Positions 1 to 9,613 of a DNA stretch of 64,000 nt are shown in pieces; position 1 is the stretch's first letter, and the number at the start of each line of letters is the position of its first letter. The stretch is taken from the NCBI GenBank assembly GCA_024397955.1, contig CP073744.1:1488001-1552000 (forward strand). The letters are read 5' to 3'. The notes under the pieces are model-generated. The model was given only the letters and a program-made list of their open reading frames with translations. It did not search any database and was not told where the DNA came from. The stretch is from a bacterium SCSIO 12696. Lineage in GTDB: Bacteria > Pseudomonadota > Gammaproteobacteria > Pseudomonadales > Porticoccaceae. A program made the translations under genes and the position numbers.

Positions 1-1
1 T

Positions 2-1111
2 GCCAACAGCCAGGCACTGAAAGCCAATTATCAGGCGGAAGTAGCCAATCGCATGCCCACGAAGCCTATCTCTGAACTGGCCACCGACTACGGTGCTGAC
101 CCCAGCCAGTTTGGCCACCCCAGCGAAACCGATCCGGATCATATGACGGTGTATGGTTTTGTGATTAACGGGGTCAACTACGTGGGGGGCTGCAACACCC
201 GCCAGGGCACTTACCCCTATTGCGAAGTATTAAATCTGCCCTCTTACTCAACCGCCAAATCATCCTTCGCCGGTCTGGCTTTGATGCGCCTGGAGAAGCA
301 ATATCCCGGCGTCGCCAATCAAAGTATTGCCAGCCAGATTCCCGACTGCGCAGCCAATGGCAACTGGTTGGATGTAACCCTGGAAAACACCCTGGATATG
401 GCCACTGGCAACTACGATTCGTCCAGCTATATGCAGGACGAGGGAGCTGGCCACACCAACGGTTTATTTTTGGCGGAAGATCACGCCAGTAAAATCAATT
501 ACAGCTGTAACCACTACAACCGCTTGGCCACCCCCGGCAGTACCTGGGTGTATCACACCTCCGATACTTATATCGTCGGCCGCGCCATGAACAACTACCT
601 GAAAAGTACCGCGGGCAGTAGCCAGGATATTTTTACCAACACCTTAGTAGGTGATATCTGGGCACCCCTCAATGTCAGCCCCAGTGCCAAAGTCAGCCGT
701 CGCACCTACGACAGCGTTGCCCAGCCTTTTGCCGGTTGGGGACTGACGTATCTGCACGACGATATTGCCAAACTCGGCCAGTTCCTCACCGCCGATGACG
801 GCAAAATAAACGGCCAAAGCGTGTTGGATACCGACCTGTACGAAGCCGCCATGCAACGCCGCGCCAATGACCGCGGGCTGCAAGCAGGGGGTAATGAAAT
901 TCGCTACAACAACGGTTTTTGGGCCTACGAAAGCAGTCAGATTCTGAACTGCAGCAACCCCACCTGGGTGCCCTTTATGTCGGGTTTTGGCGGTGTTACC
1001 GTGCTGCTGATGCCCAACGACACGGTGTACTACTACGTCAGTGACAACGACACCTATCTCTGGGGACGGGCGGCTATTGAATCCAACAACATCAGTGGAT
1101 ATTGCCAATGA
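2..1111 (+). CDS. Serine hydrolase of the beta-lactamase / penicillin-binding fold, 5' end cut by window
   Basis: The reading frame is open to the left edge, so this is the C-terminal 369 residues of a longer protein. It shows the class C beta-lactamase layout: an S-x-x-K motif (STAKS, within LPSYSTAKSSFAGLAL) carrying the presumed nucleophile serine, then a YHTSDTYIVGRAM segment where the family usually has YxN followed by GYxLLG, and a late MSGFGGV segment where KTG or HxG is expected. The next gene downstream is a close paralog across this whole length. The stop overlaps the next start as ATGA, so the pair is probably translated together. Substrate unknown; peptidase, esterase or amidase activity is possible. 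The family call is firm, the function open. Confidence 0.8.
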   Translation, partial: ANSQALKANYQAEVANRMPTKPISELATDYGADPSQFGHPSETDPDHMTVYGFVINGVNYVGGCNTRQGTYPYCEVLNLPSYSTAKSSFAGLALMRLEKQYPGVANQSIASQIPDCAANGNWLDVTLENTLDMATGNYDSSSYMQDEGAGHTNGLFLAEDHASKINYSCNHYNRLATPGSTWVYHTSDTYIVGRAMNNYLKSTAGSSQDIFTNTLVGDIWAPLNVSPSAKVSRRTYDSVAQPFAGWGLTYLHDDIAKLGQFLTADDGKINGQSVLDTDLYEAAMQRRANDRGLQAGGNEIRYNNGFWAYESSQILNCSNPTWVPFMSGFGGVTVLLMPNDTVYYYVSDNDTYLWGRAAIESNNISGYCQ

Positions 1112-3267
1112 GAAAATGGCTAACAGCCATAATCACTGCACTCGGGCTGTCGCTTTGCGGTAGCTCGAATGCAATTACCTTGTTTGAAGAAGCTTTTCAG
1201 GATGGTAACGCCGACGGCTGGAAAGTCATTGGCAAAGGCACCGCGCAACTGACCCAATACAAAGGCAATTACGCCCTGCGTTTAACCGATAAAAAAATTG
1301 CCATTACCGCCTTGCCCATTAAAGACTACCGCGATGTAGAAGTGCGCCTGCAAATGGCTGCCGACTCATTAGAGAAGTTCGATAAATGCTACGGAGAAGT
1401 GTCCACTGATGCCGGTAAAAATTGGCATCAAGTGGTCAGCGTTGGCAACGGTCAGGACGATGGCATCAGTTTGCACAGTGGCAGCTATTTGTTAAAGCAA
1501 CCCACCGATGGATTGTGGATACGATTTCGCGCCGCAGGAAAGGGCAACAGTGATTTTTGTTGGGGCGATAACGTTACTGTAACCGGGCAACCAAAAACGG
1601 CCGTTACCCAGACGTTGCAAAAACAGTTACCGGCAGACTGGCTGCATAGCGGCTCAGGCTTTTTGCAACCTGTTGCTATGTCGAGCTTTGCGGTACCAAA
1701 AACGGCCAAACCGGCACAACACATCTTTCGCGGCATCTTGAGTGTGCAACCCACTGCAAAACAGAGTTTTATTGAAGGCATTAAAGACACTTACGGCTTT
1801 TTACAAAGCCCGAATTCCCGTCACCGCCAGTTACCCTCTGTGGATATCCAGCTGATTCAACATGGTGGTGTATTAATTCCAGAAACTCGTGGAGCTATTG
1901 TTAGCGATCACCCAAACTGGGAATGGGTCTTTCAACCTGGCAAAGTCTGGCAACAAGCTGGAGATGGTGATTACAGCCGGGCAGCTCTACCCTTTGCTTT
2001 GCAGGAAAGAAATGCCAACTGCATACATAATGGTGTACTGAGTTTTTTATTTAAGTCCGACGGTTCTGTTTCCAACGCCGCCTATCAGATTAGCAGCGAA
2101 ACCTGCGCTTATTTTCAGGCAAATTTATGGGGCATGCTGCAGGCCAGTTACCAGCCAAAAAAAATCAAACTCAACCAAAAAATTATTGCTGATTATCAGA
2201 AGAGTCAAACTCAACGCCTGCCGGTCAAGTCCATTGCCGAACTGGCAAACGATTACCCCAACGCCAACCCAAAAAACTTTGGCAGCCAAGAGGAAATCAA
2301 TCCTGCGGATATGACGCTCTACGGCTTTGTGATTGACGGCACCCACTATGTGAGTGGCTGCAATACACGCCATGGCCGCTACCCTTATTGTGATGCCCTG
2401 GTACTGCCTTCTTACTCAACAGCAAAATCCCTGTTTGCTGGCTTGGCCTTGATGAATCTGGAACACCAGTACCCCGGTTTTTCTCAGCTACCTATCAATA
2501 AATACGTACCCGAATGCGACGGCAAGCAATGGCAAGGAGTAACCTTTGAGCACGCACTGGATATGGCCACCGGGAATTACGACACGATTGTGGCGGATGT
2601 GGATGAAGCGGCGCAACACACCATTGACGGGCTTTTTATACCAGAGCACCACAAGGATAAAATTAACTACAGCTGCAACCATTACCAACGCAAAAGTGCC
2701 CCCGGCGAAAGCTGGGTTTACCACACCTCTGATACTTATATTCTCGGCACCGCCATGAATGCAGCGCTGCGGGAACGCCAAGGGGAAAACAGCGATATTC
2801 ATCGGGATATTTTGTGGCAACAGCTTTGGCAGTCCCTCGGTTTGAGCCCACTATCTACATCCACGCTGCGAACCTACGACAAAAATGCTCAACCCTTTAC
2901 CGGCTGGGGGCTGATGTTTTCGCGAGGAGATATCGCCAAGCTGGCCTCGACCCTAAACGCTCAAGAAACTGCATTGCCTGTGGATACCTCCATGCTATCC
3001 GCAGCACTACAACAAAACCCGGTAGACAGAGGATTGCCCGCTCGTTCGCCACAATTTCGCTACAACAACGGTTTTTGGGGCCACGATATTGCCCCGTATT
3101 TGAACTGCAAAGAGCCAGTATGGGTGCCGTTTATGTCTGGCTATGGTGGCATTATCGTCGCCCTGTTTCCCAACGGCTCCAATTACTATTACGTTAGTGA
3201 TGGTGGCGTGCACCGCTGGAAAAAAGCCATCCAGGAAGCTCATAACATTCAACCCTTTTGCCAGTAA
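1108..3267 (+). CDS. Secreted serine hydrolase, beta-lactamase fold with N-terminal accessory domain
   Basis: A 719-residue exported protein. I chose the ATG at 1108 (MRKWLTAIIT), which overlaps the upstream stop as ATGA, over a TTG two codons earlier. A signal peptide ends near residue 22. The next ~140 residues (LFEEAFQDGNADGWKV onward) look like a beta-sandwich accessory or binding domain. The C-terminal ~370 residues are a beta-lactamase-related hydrolase with STAKS (nucleophile S, general-base K), YHTSDTYILG and MSGYGG motifs. It is a tandem paralog of the truncated gene before it, so the pair arose by duplication. Paired Cys (YSCNHY, LNCKEP, PFCQ) suggest disulfides and a periplasmic or secreted location. 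Substrate not predictable. Confidence 0.82.
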   Translation: MRKWLTAIITALGLSLCGSSNAITLFEEAFQDGNADGWKVIGKGTAQLTQYKGNYALRLTDKKIAITALPIKDYRDVEVRLQMAADSLEKFDKCYGEVSTDAGKNWHQVVSVGNGQDDGISLHSGSYLLKQPTDGLWIRFRAAGKGNSDFCWGDNVTVTGQPKTAVTQTLQKQLPADWLHSGSGFLQPVAMSSFAVPKTAKPAQHIFRGILSVQPTAKQSFIEGIKDTYGFLQSPNSRHRQLPSVDIQLIQHGGVLIPETRGAIVSDHPNWEWVFQPGKVWQQAGDGDYSRAALPFALQERNANCIHNGVLSFLFKSDGSVSNAAYQISSETCAYFQANLWGMLQASYQPKKIKLNQKIIADYQKSQTQRLPVKSIAELANDYPNANPKNFGSQEEINPADMTLYGFVIDGTHYVSGCNTRHGRYPYCDALVLPSYSTAKSLFAGLALMNLEHQYPGFSQLPINKYVPECDGKQWQGVTFEHALDMATGNYDTIVADVDEAAQHTIDGLFIPEHHKDKINYSCNHYQRKSAPGESWVYHTSDTYILGTAMNAALRERQGENSDIHRDILWQQLWQSLGLSPLSTSTLRTYDKNAQPFTGWGLMFSRGDIAKLASTLNAQETALPVDTSMLSAALQQNPVDRGLPARSPQFRYNNGFWGHDIAPYLNCKEPVWVPFMSGYGGIIVALFPNGSNYYYVSDGGVHRWKKAIQEAHNIQPFCQ

Positions 3268-3293
3268 GGCATTTACGTTTTAGGTAGAACTCT

Positions 3294-4493
3294 ATGCAAG
3301 CAAACGCCCCGACAGTCAGTTCTAGTCGATTCCCGAAAGTGGCCCCCAACGGCGCGGTCGCTCGCCTGTTGCTCAGTTTTTTAACCACCGCGGGTTTTTT
3401 CTACATTAATCTGATGCCCGCCATGGTAGATGGTTTGGTGGAAGGCTTGGGCATGAGCAATAAAGAGGCTGGCTTAGTGAGCTCGGCCAATATTTATGGC
3501 ACCGCTTTTGGGGCTTTGGCGATTGTATTTCTGATCAATAAAGTGGCCTGGAAGCCCATTTCCGCGGGCTTGCTAATAGCATTGGTGATGGCGGACTTTT
3601 TGTCCATACAGCTGAGCACCGCTGACAGCCTGATGGCCGTGCGGTTTATTCACGGCCTGATCAGCGGAACGTTAGTGGGTGTGGGTTTTGCCATTATCGC
3701 TCGCACCACGGAACCAGACCGTACTTTTGGTGTACTGCTGCTGGTGCAATTTGGCCTGGGCGGGTTGGGGGTTATGTTGCTGCCACCCCTGGTACCGGAT
3801 TACGGCACAGCGGCATTATTTTTATCCTTGATTACGTTTGCCGTTATCAGTTTGTTCATGCTGGTATTTCTGCCCGATTACCCGGTTCAGGAAACAAAGA
3901 AAAACACTACAACTCAAGGCAACCACACTAGCAAAACTAAACTGCTGGTACTGACCCTGGTTACCATCTTCCTTTTTCAAGCAGCCAATATGGGCCTTTA
4001 CGCCTTTATTATCGGCCTCGGAAAACACTTTGGTCTGAACAGTGAATTTATCAACCCAACGTTGGGTATTGCTGCCTGGACGGGAATTCTCGGCTCTCTA
4101 CTGGTAATTGCCTTTGGCACCCGATATGGGCGGAAATTACCATTGCTTTTCGCGGTTTTACTGACGTTTTTAGGTACTTTCGCACTGCACTTTAGTGACA
4201 GCAAAACGCTGTTTTTTATTGCCAATGTCGGCGTCGGAGTCACCTGGGCCTTTGTAATGCCCTACCTGTTCGGTATGTGTGCGGAGTTTGATAGCAACGG
4301 GCGCATGGCAGCTCTGGGAGGCTTTGCCTCCAAGATGGGATTGGCGTCAGGCCCGCTGGTGGCGGCGCTGGTGCTGGGTGAAGATAACTACGGGTTGTTG
4401 ATAAATATGGCTCTGCTGGGGCTGGCCATAACGGTCATTACCGCAGTAATACCCGCTTCATCATTGGATAAGCAAGGTAATTCAGAGGCATAA
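3294..4493 (+). CDS. MFS-family transporter
   Basis: A 399-residue protein with about twelve hydrophobic segments in two halves joined by a polar loop near residues 200-215 (QETKKNTTTQGNHTSKTK), as in the major facilitator superfamily. A charged loop (TTEPDRTF) follows the fourth segment and FGTRYGRK lies after a later one, similar to the loop motifs of the family. It begins 26 bases after the hydrolase pair on the same strand and may export or import a product or substrate of those enzymes. The C-terminus converges on the sulfurylase gene with only 12 bases between. Substrate unknown. Confidence 0.82.
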   Translation: MQANAPTVSSSRFPKVAPNGAVARLLLSFLTTAGFFYINLMPAMVDGLVEGLGMSNKEAGLVSSANIYGTAFGALAIVFLINKVAWKPISAGLLIALVMADFLSIQLSTADSLMAVRFIHGLISGTLVGVGFAIIARTTEPDRTFGVLLLVQFGLGGLGVMLLPPLVPDYGTAALFLSLITFAVISLFMLVFLPDYPVQETKKNTTTQGNHTSKTKLLVLTLVTIFLFQAANMGLYAFIIGLGKHFGLNSEFINPTLGIAAWTGILGSLLVIAFGTRYGRKLPLLFAVLLTFLGTFALHFSDSKTLFFIANVGVGVTWAFVMPYLFGMCAEFDSNGRMAALGGFASKMGLASGPLVAALVLGEDNYGLLINMALLGLAITVITAVIPASSLDKQGNSEA

Positions 4494-4505
4494 AACTGAC
4501 AGGTA

Positions 4506-6260
4506 TCAGTAATGAAAATCGATATATCCCTCGCTTTTCAAAAAACGTAGAACCCGTTGCGCAGCTGGTTCAACATCCATATTAGTAGTATCGATCACCA
4601 CATCGGCATTCTCCGGCACCTCGTAGGGGTCGGAAATGCCGGTAAATTCTTTGATTGTTCCCGAACGCGCCTTGGCGTACAAACCTTTGCGGTCACGTCG
4701 TTCACACTCTTCAAGCGGGGTGGCCATATACACCAGCACAAAGCCACCTAGCGCTTCGACACTCTCTTTTACTTCCCGACGAATACGATCAAACGGCGCA
4801 ATGGGCGCACAGATGGCTATGCCGCCATTTTTAGCGATTTCGGAAGCCACAAAACCAATGCGGCGGATATTAAGGTCACGATGCTCTCTGGAAAAACCCA
4901 ACTCCGACGATAGGTTCTTACGCACAATATCCCCGTCCAGTAAGGTCACCGGACGATTGTCGTTTTCGAGAAACTTTACTCTGAGCACATTGGCAATGGT
5001 GGATTTGCCCGCGCCGGAAAGCCCAGTCAGAAATACACAAAAGCCTCTTTTATCTCGAGCAGGATAGCGTCTCTTTAACACATCCATCACCTCTGGAAAG
5101 CTCAGCCATTCCGGCACTTCAGCACCGCGCTGTAAACGATGGCGCAACTCAGAACCGGACACCTGTTGAGTTTGAACACCCTTGGGAATGTCCGCACTGG
5201 AGCAGTATCTACCCCACTGCTCCACATAACTGATTTGCGGAGTCGCACACAGAGTAATGCCCAATTCGGCCTGCCACTGCTCAAGCAGATGTTGCGCTTC
5301 AGAGGGTTCATAAAACGATTGTCCCTTGGCGTTTTTACCCGGTGATGCGTGATCGCGGCCAACAATCAAATGGCTACAACCGTAATTTTTACGAACAATG
5401 GCATGCAGCAATGCTTCCCTCGGACCAGCCATACGCATTGCCAGAGGCAGTAGAGACAACATGGCACTGCGTTGGGATCGAGAGTTTTGAGATTGAGAAC
5501 CTTGAGAATAACGGGGCATCAGCGCGCGGTAGCAGCGCACACGAGTGTAGGCATCCACATCACCAACAACTGTTGGCCCAACAACCGGATGAATCAATAA
5601 TTTGGCCCCATTCTGGTCAACCGCCTGCCGAGTGATTTCATAGTGAACCCGGTGCATGGGATTGCGAGTTTGAAACGCAACAACGTTTGACCAACCCATA
5701 CGATGAAACTGTTCCCGCAACCGCGCTGGGGTATGGCGCAATTGCACAAAATCGTGATGTTGGGGTAACTGAATACCCTCGACCTGGCCCGCCACTGCAT
5801 AGTCGTGCATATCCTGGAAACAGTGGCGTACGCCAGGGTGTGACTCATCGGTAGTACCCAAAAATCTTGCCGCGTAGTTATGTCTATCCCAGCGCCAGAC
5901 TTCCGATATCTGCACAACGGCAAGTGCGACGCCTTCTTGATCGCGCAATACCAAGCGGCCGGAACGTTCTACTTGCTGGGCGGCTTTCTTATCGACGGTC
6001 AGCATTACCGGCAGTGGCCATGCCGTGCCACAGGGTAGACGCAGATTTTTGCCAATACTTTCAATGTCCGCTGAGCCCATAAATCCCATCAACGGAGAAA
6101 AGCCGCCATTGAGTAGCAACTCCAGATCACATTGCTGATGAGCATCCAAAAACCACTCCGGCCAGTCGACGGATTGCGCCAATAGCTCCTGGCGCCGCTG
6201 GGGGTTCACCAATAAGTCGACCAGTACCCCGCCATGGGCTTTGGGCAGTGCATCGTCCAT
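4506..6260 (-). CDS. Bifunctional sulfate adenylyltransferase / adenylylsulfate kinase
   Basis: A 584-residue cytoplasmic protein that should convert sulfate to APS and then to PAPS. The N-terminal ~390 residues are an ATP sulfurylase of the single-chain type, with QTRNPMHRVHYE (the HxxH nucleotide motif) and GRDHASPG. The C-terminal ~175 residues are an APS kinase with P-loop GLSGAGKST and the DGDIVRKNLSSELGFS segment. The fusion is known in several bacterial groups and differs from the heterodimeric CysDN system. No other sulfur assimilation gene is nearby, so it may feed PAPS to sulfotransferases or be a stand-alone assimilation enzyme. Starts at ATG 6260, divergent from the Rieske gene. 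Confidence 0.93.
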   Translation of the reverse strand: MDDALPKAHGGVLVDLLVNPQRRQELLAQSVDWPEWFLDAHQQCDLELLLNGGFSPLMGFMGSADIESIGKNLRLPCGTAWPLPVMLTVDKKAAQQVERSGRLVLRDQEGVALAVVQISEVWRWDRHNYAARFLGTTDESHPGVRHCFQDMHDYAVAGQVEGIQLPQHHDFVQLRHTPARLREQFHRMGWSNVVAFQTRNPMHRVHYEITRQAVDQNGAKLLIHPVVGPTVVGDVDAYTRVRCYRALMPRYSQGSQSQNSRSQRSAMLSLLPLAMRMAGPREALLHAIVRKNYGCSHLIVGRDHASPGKNAKGQSFYEPSEAQHLLEQWQAELGITLCATPQISYVEQWGRYCSSADIPKGVQTQQVSGSELRHRLQRGAEVPEWLSFPEVMDVLKRRYPARDKRGFCVFLTGLSGAGKSTIANVLRVKFLENDNRPVTLLDGDIVRKNLSSELGFSREHRDLNIRRIGFVASEIAKNGGIAICAPIAPFDRIRREVKESVEALGGFVLVYMATPLEECERRDRKGLYAKARSGTIKEFTGISDPYEVPENADVVIDTTNMDVEPAAQRVLRFLKSEGYIDFHY

Positions 6261-6354
6261 ACAATCTGTATCCTTTTGGTTTAACCGCTGGTTGAATGGA
6301 GTATCATTCCAGTAATGACTACTCTACCGGTTTTTCGAAATTATCCCGATTCGT

Positions 6355-6705
6355 ATGTCCGATTTTGATACAAAATTATGCCAACTGGAAGATATCCAAG
6401 ACGGCGACAGCAAGGAGTTTTACCCCAGTGGCGAAGCCCTGTTTGCGGTGCGTAAAGGAGAAGCGGTTTTTGTCTACCGCAACAGCTGTCCCCATACCGG
6501 CATGCCGTTAAACTGGCAGCCAGATCGGTTCTTTGATGTGGACAAACAATTTATTCAGTGCGCTGTTCACGCCGCTATTTTTCAGCCGGACACAGGGTTG
6601 TGCGTTGCCGGGCCCTGCAGCGGTGATTCTTTAACCACCATTCCCTGCCAAATAAAAAATGGCGCCGTATTTATTCATTTACCAGAGTCAACCGACCCCC
6701 AATGA
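6355..6705 (+). CDS. Rieske [2Fe-2S] domain protein
   Basis: A 116-residue small ferredoxin-like protein. The Rieske cluster ligands are visible as CPHTG (C-x-H) and, about 20 residues later, CAVH (C-x-x-H), followed by the conserved G/P-rich end CVAGPCSGDSL. It resembles stand-alone NirD-like or Rieske ferredoxin proteins that pass electrons to oxygenases or reductases. The next gene starts inside its stop codon (ATGA), so both are co-translated. No signal peptide, hence cytoplasmic. No partner oxygenase is visible here. Confidence 0.88.
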   Translation: MSDFDTKLCQLEDIQDGDSKEFYPSGEALFAVRKGEAVFVYRNSCPHTGMPLNWQPDRFFDVDKQFIQCAVHAAIFQPDTGLCVAGPCSGDSLTTIPCQIKNGAVFIHLPESTDPQ

Positions 6706-7091
6706 CTACCATCACTCTCCCTGTTTTGGAAAACCCGAATTCCGGGCCTTCGCTGTTCACGGAACAGTCGCTTTCACTGGAAGATTACAACGGGCTGATT
6801 ATCTCGCCGAGAATCGATGCCTTGAATTTTCGCCACCGGGTCAGTGAGCCAGGTTACTTTAGCAACTGGCATGTGGCGGGGGATCCAACGCTGATTTTAA
6901 TTCGCCGGGGAATACTGCGTATTGGCTTGCGGGATGGCAGCTATCGGGATTTTGCAGCGGGAGATGTGTTTATTGCCAAAGATAAATTAGATGACAATGA
7001 AAGCTTTAATGAACAGTTGCACGGGCATACTGCGCAGGTTATTGGCGATCAAACATTGATTGCGATACACATCAAGTTGGAAAGCCTGTAA
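6702..7091 (+). CDS. Cupin-like small protein
   Basis: A 129-residue protein with a short beta-rich core resembling a cupin barrel: FSNWHVAGDPTLILIRRG, then LRIGLRDGSYRDFAAGDVFIAKD, ending HTAQVIGDQTLIAIHIKL. The G-D-x-F turn (AAGDVF) is typical of cupin motif 1/2 spacing, and one or two His could bind a metal. It overlaps the Rieske gene by 4 bases and should be expressed with it. This suggests a shared small-molecule oxidation or sensing role, which is inference. Its stop lies 3 bases from the convergent alanine racemase stop. Confidence 0.6.
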   Translation: MTTITLPVLENPNSGPSLFTEQSLSLEDYNGLIISPRIDALNFRHRVSEPGYFSNWHVAGDPTLILIRRGILRIGLRDGSYRDFAAGDVFIAKDKLDDNESFNEQLHGHTAQVIGDQTLIAIHIKLESL

Positions 7092-7094
7092 CGC

Positions 7095-8186
7095 TCAGCC
7101 CTGATACACCAACGGCACCCGGCTGGTAATTCCGGTCAGCAACACCCAGGGAATGGTGCCAGCTGCCTTAGCCACTTCGCTGGCACTCAGATGAGCGCCA
7201 TTTTCTCCGTTGCCCCACAACACCACCGGGTCGCCGACTTTGGCGTCGGGCAGATGAGTTAAATCCACCGACAGCATATCCATTGAAACCCGCCCCAGCA
7301 GTTGGGAGCGCTGGCCATTTACCAAAATAGGCGTGCCGCTGGGCGCTTGACGAGGGTAGCCATCACCGTAACCCACAGCCACAGTGCCGACACGGGTTGG
7401 CTTTTCAGCGCGCCAAGCCTGCCCATAGCCCACCCCCTCACCCGGCTCAAGCTGGTGAATGGCCATCACCCGGGAATGCAGTGTCATTACCGGTCGCAAT
7501 TTGTTGGCAATAGAGTGAGGAACCGAAAATGGTGAACAGCCATAGAGCACCAACCCGGGGCGTACCCAGTGACCGCGACTGCGTGGCCAAGCCAACAGCC
7601 CGGAGGAATTGGCCAAGCTAACCTCGCCTCGCAGATCCGCTGAGGCCTCATCAAAGCGATCCAGTTGTTGTTCTGTAAACGGGTTGTCCAGTTCATCGGC
7701 ACAGGCCAAATGAGACATCAGGCGAATGGCACCAACGTTGGAGCTATCACCGAGATCATCGTAAGCGAGACGAAAGCGCTCCGCTGTAAAGCCAAGACGG
7801 TGCATACCGCTATCGTGTTTGAGCCACACGGTTACCGGCTTTTCCAACCTGGCTGCCAACAGTTTATCCAGTTGGTCACGACTGTGAATCACCACTTCAA
7901 AATCAAAGTGGGCAATTTCTTGTAACTCACTGGCCTCAAAAAAGCCTTCCAGCAGCAGCACCGGCTGACGAATACCAGACTCAACCAGCTCCAGTGCTTC
8001 TTCAATGCTGGCAACGCCAAAAATATCCGCCTCCGGCAGTGAACGAGCCACCTCTACTGCACCATGGCCGTAACCATTGGCCTTGATAACAGCCACCACA
8101 CGGGCTGCTCCAGCCAGTGTTTTCACCAACTGAAAATTGTGTTGCAACGCAGAGAGACTGATATCTGCTTGGATAAATCTGGCCAT
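7095..8186 (-). CDS. alr: Alanine racemase
   Basis: A 363-residue PLP enzyme interconverting L- and D-alanine for peptidoglycan precursor synthesis. The PLP-lysine motif VVAVIKANGYGHGA is near residue 35, and the other family blocks follow: WLKHDSGMHRLGF, the GYGDGYPR block and the RVSMDM catalytic Tyr/Met region. Length is normal for the family. I take the ATG at 8186 (MARFIQADIS), not the TTG four codons upstream, because the conserved N-terminus begins there. Stand-alone gene; the neighbour upstream is divergent. Confidence 0.95.
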   Translation of the reverse strand: MARFIQADISLSALQHNFQLVKTLAGAARVVAVIKANGYGHGAVEVARSLPEADIFGVASIEEALELVESGIRQPVLLLEGFFEASELQEIAHFDFEVVIHSRDQLDKLLAARLEKPVTVWLKHDSGMHRLGFTAERFRLAYDDLGDSSNVGAIRLMSHLACADELDNPFTEQQLDRFDEASADLRGEVSLANSSGLLAWPRSRGHWVRPGLVLYGCSPFSVPHSIANKLRPVMTLHSRVMAIHQLEPGEGVGYGQAWRAEKPTRVGTVAVGYGDGYPRQAPSGTPILVNGQRSQLLGRVSMDMLSVDLTHLPDAKVGDPVVLWGNGENGAHLSASEVAKAAGTIPWVLLTGITSRVPLVYQG

Positions 8187-8313
8187 ATTGACGATCAATT
8201 TTAACGAGAAAGTGCCATTGTACTCTTAATTTTACTCTGCCCTTAGCGGCTTGTGCGGGTTAAACTTTGGAGATATTCGCAACATTTCACAGGGCGAGTT
8301 TTTGGAGAACACC

Positions 8314-9495
8314 ATGCCACACAGCTGGGGCCAGTTTGACTGGCAAGATCCGTTTCTTTTGGAACAACAACTCACTGACGAAGAGCGAATGGTGCGCGAT
8401 GCCGCTCGCCAGTACGCCCAGGAAAAACTGGCGCCCCGAGTTCGCGACGCCTTTCGCAACGAACACACAGATCGAAATATCTTTAACGAAATGGGTGAGA
8501 TGGGCCTGCTGGGTTCCACCATTCAGGGCTACGATTGCCCAGGCGTCAACTACGTTTGCTACGGCTTGGTAGCCCGTGAGGTTGAGCGAGTAGACTCCGG
8601 TTATCGCTCCATGTTGAGTGTGCAGTCCAGCCTGGTGATGTACCCCATCTACACCTACGGTAGCGAAGAGCAAAAGCAAAAATACCTACCCAAACTGGCC
8701 AGCGGAGAATGGGTAGGCTGTTTTGGGCTCACCGAGCCAGACCACGGCTCCGACCCCGGCGGAATGAAGAGCCGTGCCAAAAAAGTCGATGGTGGTTACA
8801 CGCTCAACGGCGCCAAAATGTGGATTACCAACTCGCCGTTTGCCGACGTGTTTGTGGTGTGGGCCAAAACCGAAGACGACGTAATTCGTGGCTTTATCCT
8901 CGACAAAGGCATGAAAGGGCTTTCGGCACCAAAGATCGAAGGCAAACTGGCACTGCGGGCCTCGGTCACTGGCGAAATTGTAATGGAAGATGTATTCGTA
9001 CCGGAGGCCAACCTGCTGCCCGGTGTACAAGGCTTGCGCGGCCCCTTTGGTTGCCTGAACAGCGCTCGCTACGGCATCTCCTGGGGTGCCCTCGGTGCTG
9101 CCGAAGCCTGCTGGCACGCAGCGCGGGAATACGTTCTCGATCGCAAACAATTCAATCGCCCATTGGCGGGCAACCAGTTGATCCAGAAAAAACTGGCGGA
9201 TATGCAAACAGAAATCAGTCTGGGTTTGCAGGGCTGTTTGCAAGCGGGCCGCCTTAAAGACGAAGGTAAGCTGGCACCGGAATTAATTTCACTGCTAAAG
9301 CGCAACAACGCCGGCAAAGCTCTGGAGATTGCCCGCTGGGCCCGTGATATGCACGGCGGCAATGGCTGCTCTGATGAGTACCCGATTATGCGCCATATGT
9401 TGAATCTGGAAGTAGTCAATACCTACGAAGGCACCCACGACGTGCACGCACTGATTTTGGGGCGGGCACAAACGGGGATTCAGGCGTTCTGTTAG
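8314..9495 (+). CDS. gcdH: Glutaryl-CoA dehydrogenase
   Basis: A 393-residue FAD-dependent acyl-CoA dehydrogenase that oxidises and decarboxylates glutaryl-CoA to crotonyl-CoA in lysine and tryptophan breakdown. It shows [16 protein letters not shown] (FAD/substrate loop), the [17 protein letters not shown] block, and [16 protein letters not shown] with the catalytic Glu. The wording of these blocks matches GCDH more closely than short-chain dehydrogenases. The start at ATG 8314 is preceded by GGAG six bases upstream; the frame is open further upstream but lacks such a signal. No CaiB or LysR partner gene is adjacent. Confidence 0.93.
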   Translation: MPHSWGQFDWQDPFLLEQQLTDEERMVRDAARQYAQEKLAPRVRDAFRNEHTDRNIFNEMGEMGLLGSTIQGYDCPGVNYVCYGLVAREVERVDSGYRSMLSVQSSLVMYPIYTYGSEEQKQKYLPKLASGEWVGCFGLTEPDHGSDPGGMKSRAKKVDGGYTLNGAKMWITNSPFADVFVVWAKTEDDVIRGFILDKGMKGLSAPKIEGKLALRASVTGEIVMEDVFVPEANLLPGVQGLRGPFGCLNSARYGISWGALGAAEACWHAAREYVLDRKQFNRPLAGNQLIQKKLADMQTEISLGLQGCLQAGRLKDEGKLAPELISLLKRNNAGKALEIARWARDMHGGNGCSDEYPIMRHMLNLEVVNTYEGTHDVHALILGRAQTGIQAFC

Positions 9496-9504
9496 GGCTT
9501 GCTG

Positions 9505-9527
9505 TGTAAGCCTTAATCAGGCTTACA
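9505..9527. terminator. Small hairpin after gcdH
   Basis: TGTAAGCCT and AGGCTTACA form a 9-bp perfect stem around TAATC, followed by a short T-rich stretch (ATATTTTC). It lies 10 bases after the gcdH stop and may act as a weak first terminator before the stronger one downstream. Confidence 0.5.
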
Positions 9528-9554
9528 ATATTTTCAGTAGACCTCTTAAACTGA

Positions 9555-9588
9555 AAAAATCCCGGTAGGAAAACCTACCGGGATTTTT
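9555..9588. terminator. Bidirectional intrinsic terminator between gcdH and the TonB receptor gene
   Basis: A perfect 15-bp stem (AAAAATCCCGGTAGG against CCTACCGGGATTTTT) around an AAAA loop. The A-tract on one side and T-tract on the other let it terminate both convergent transcripts. Confidence 0.92.
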
Positions 9589-9613
9589 ATTACAGCAATT
9601 TAAAGCGTGTTAC

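Noticed and set aside
8686..9243. Long open frame antisense to gcdH
   Set aside because: It mirrors the codon structure of a conserved enzyme and has no ribosome site or recognisable domain.
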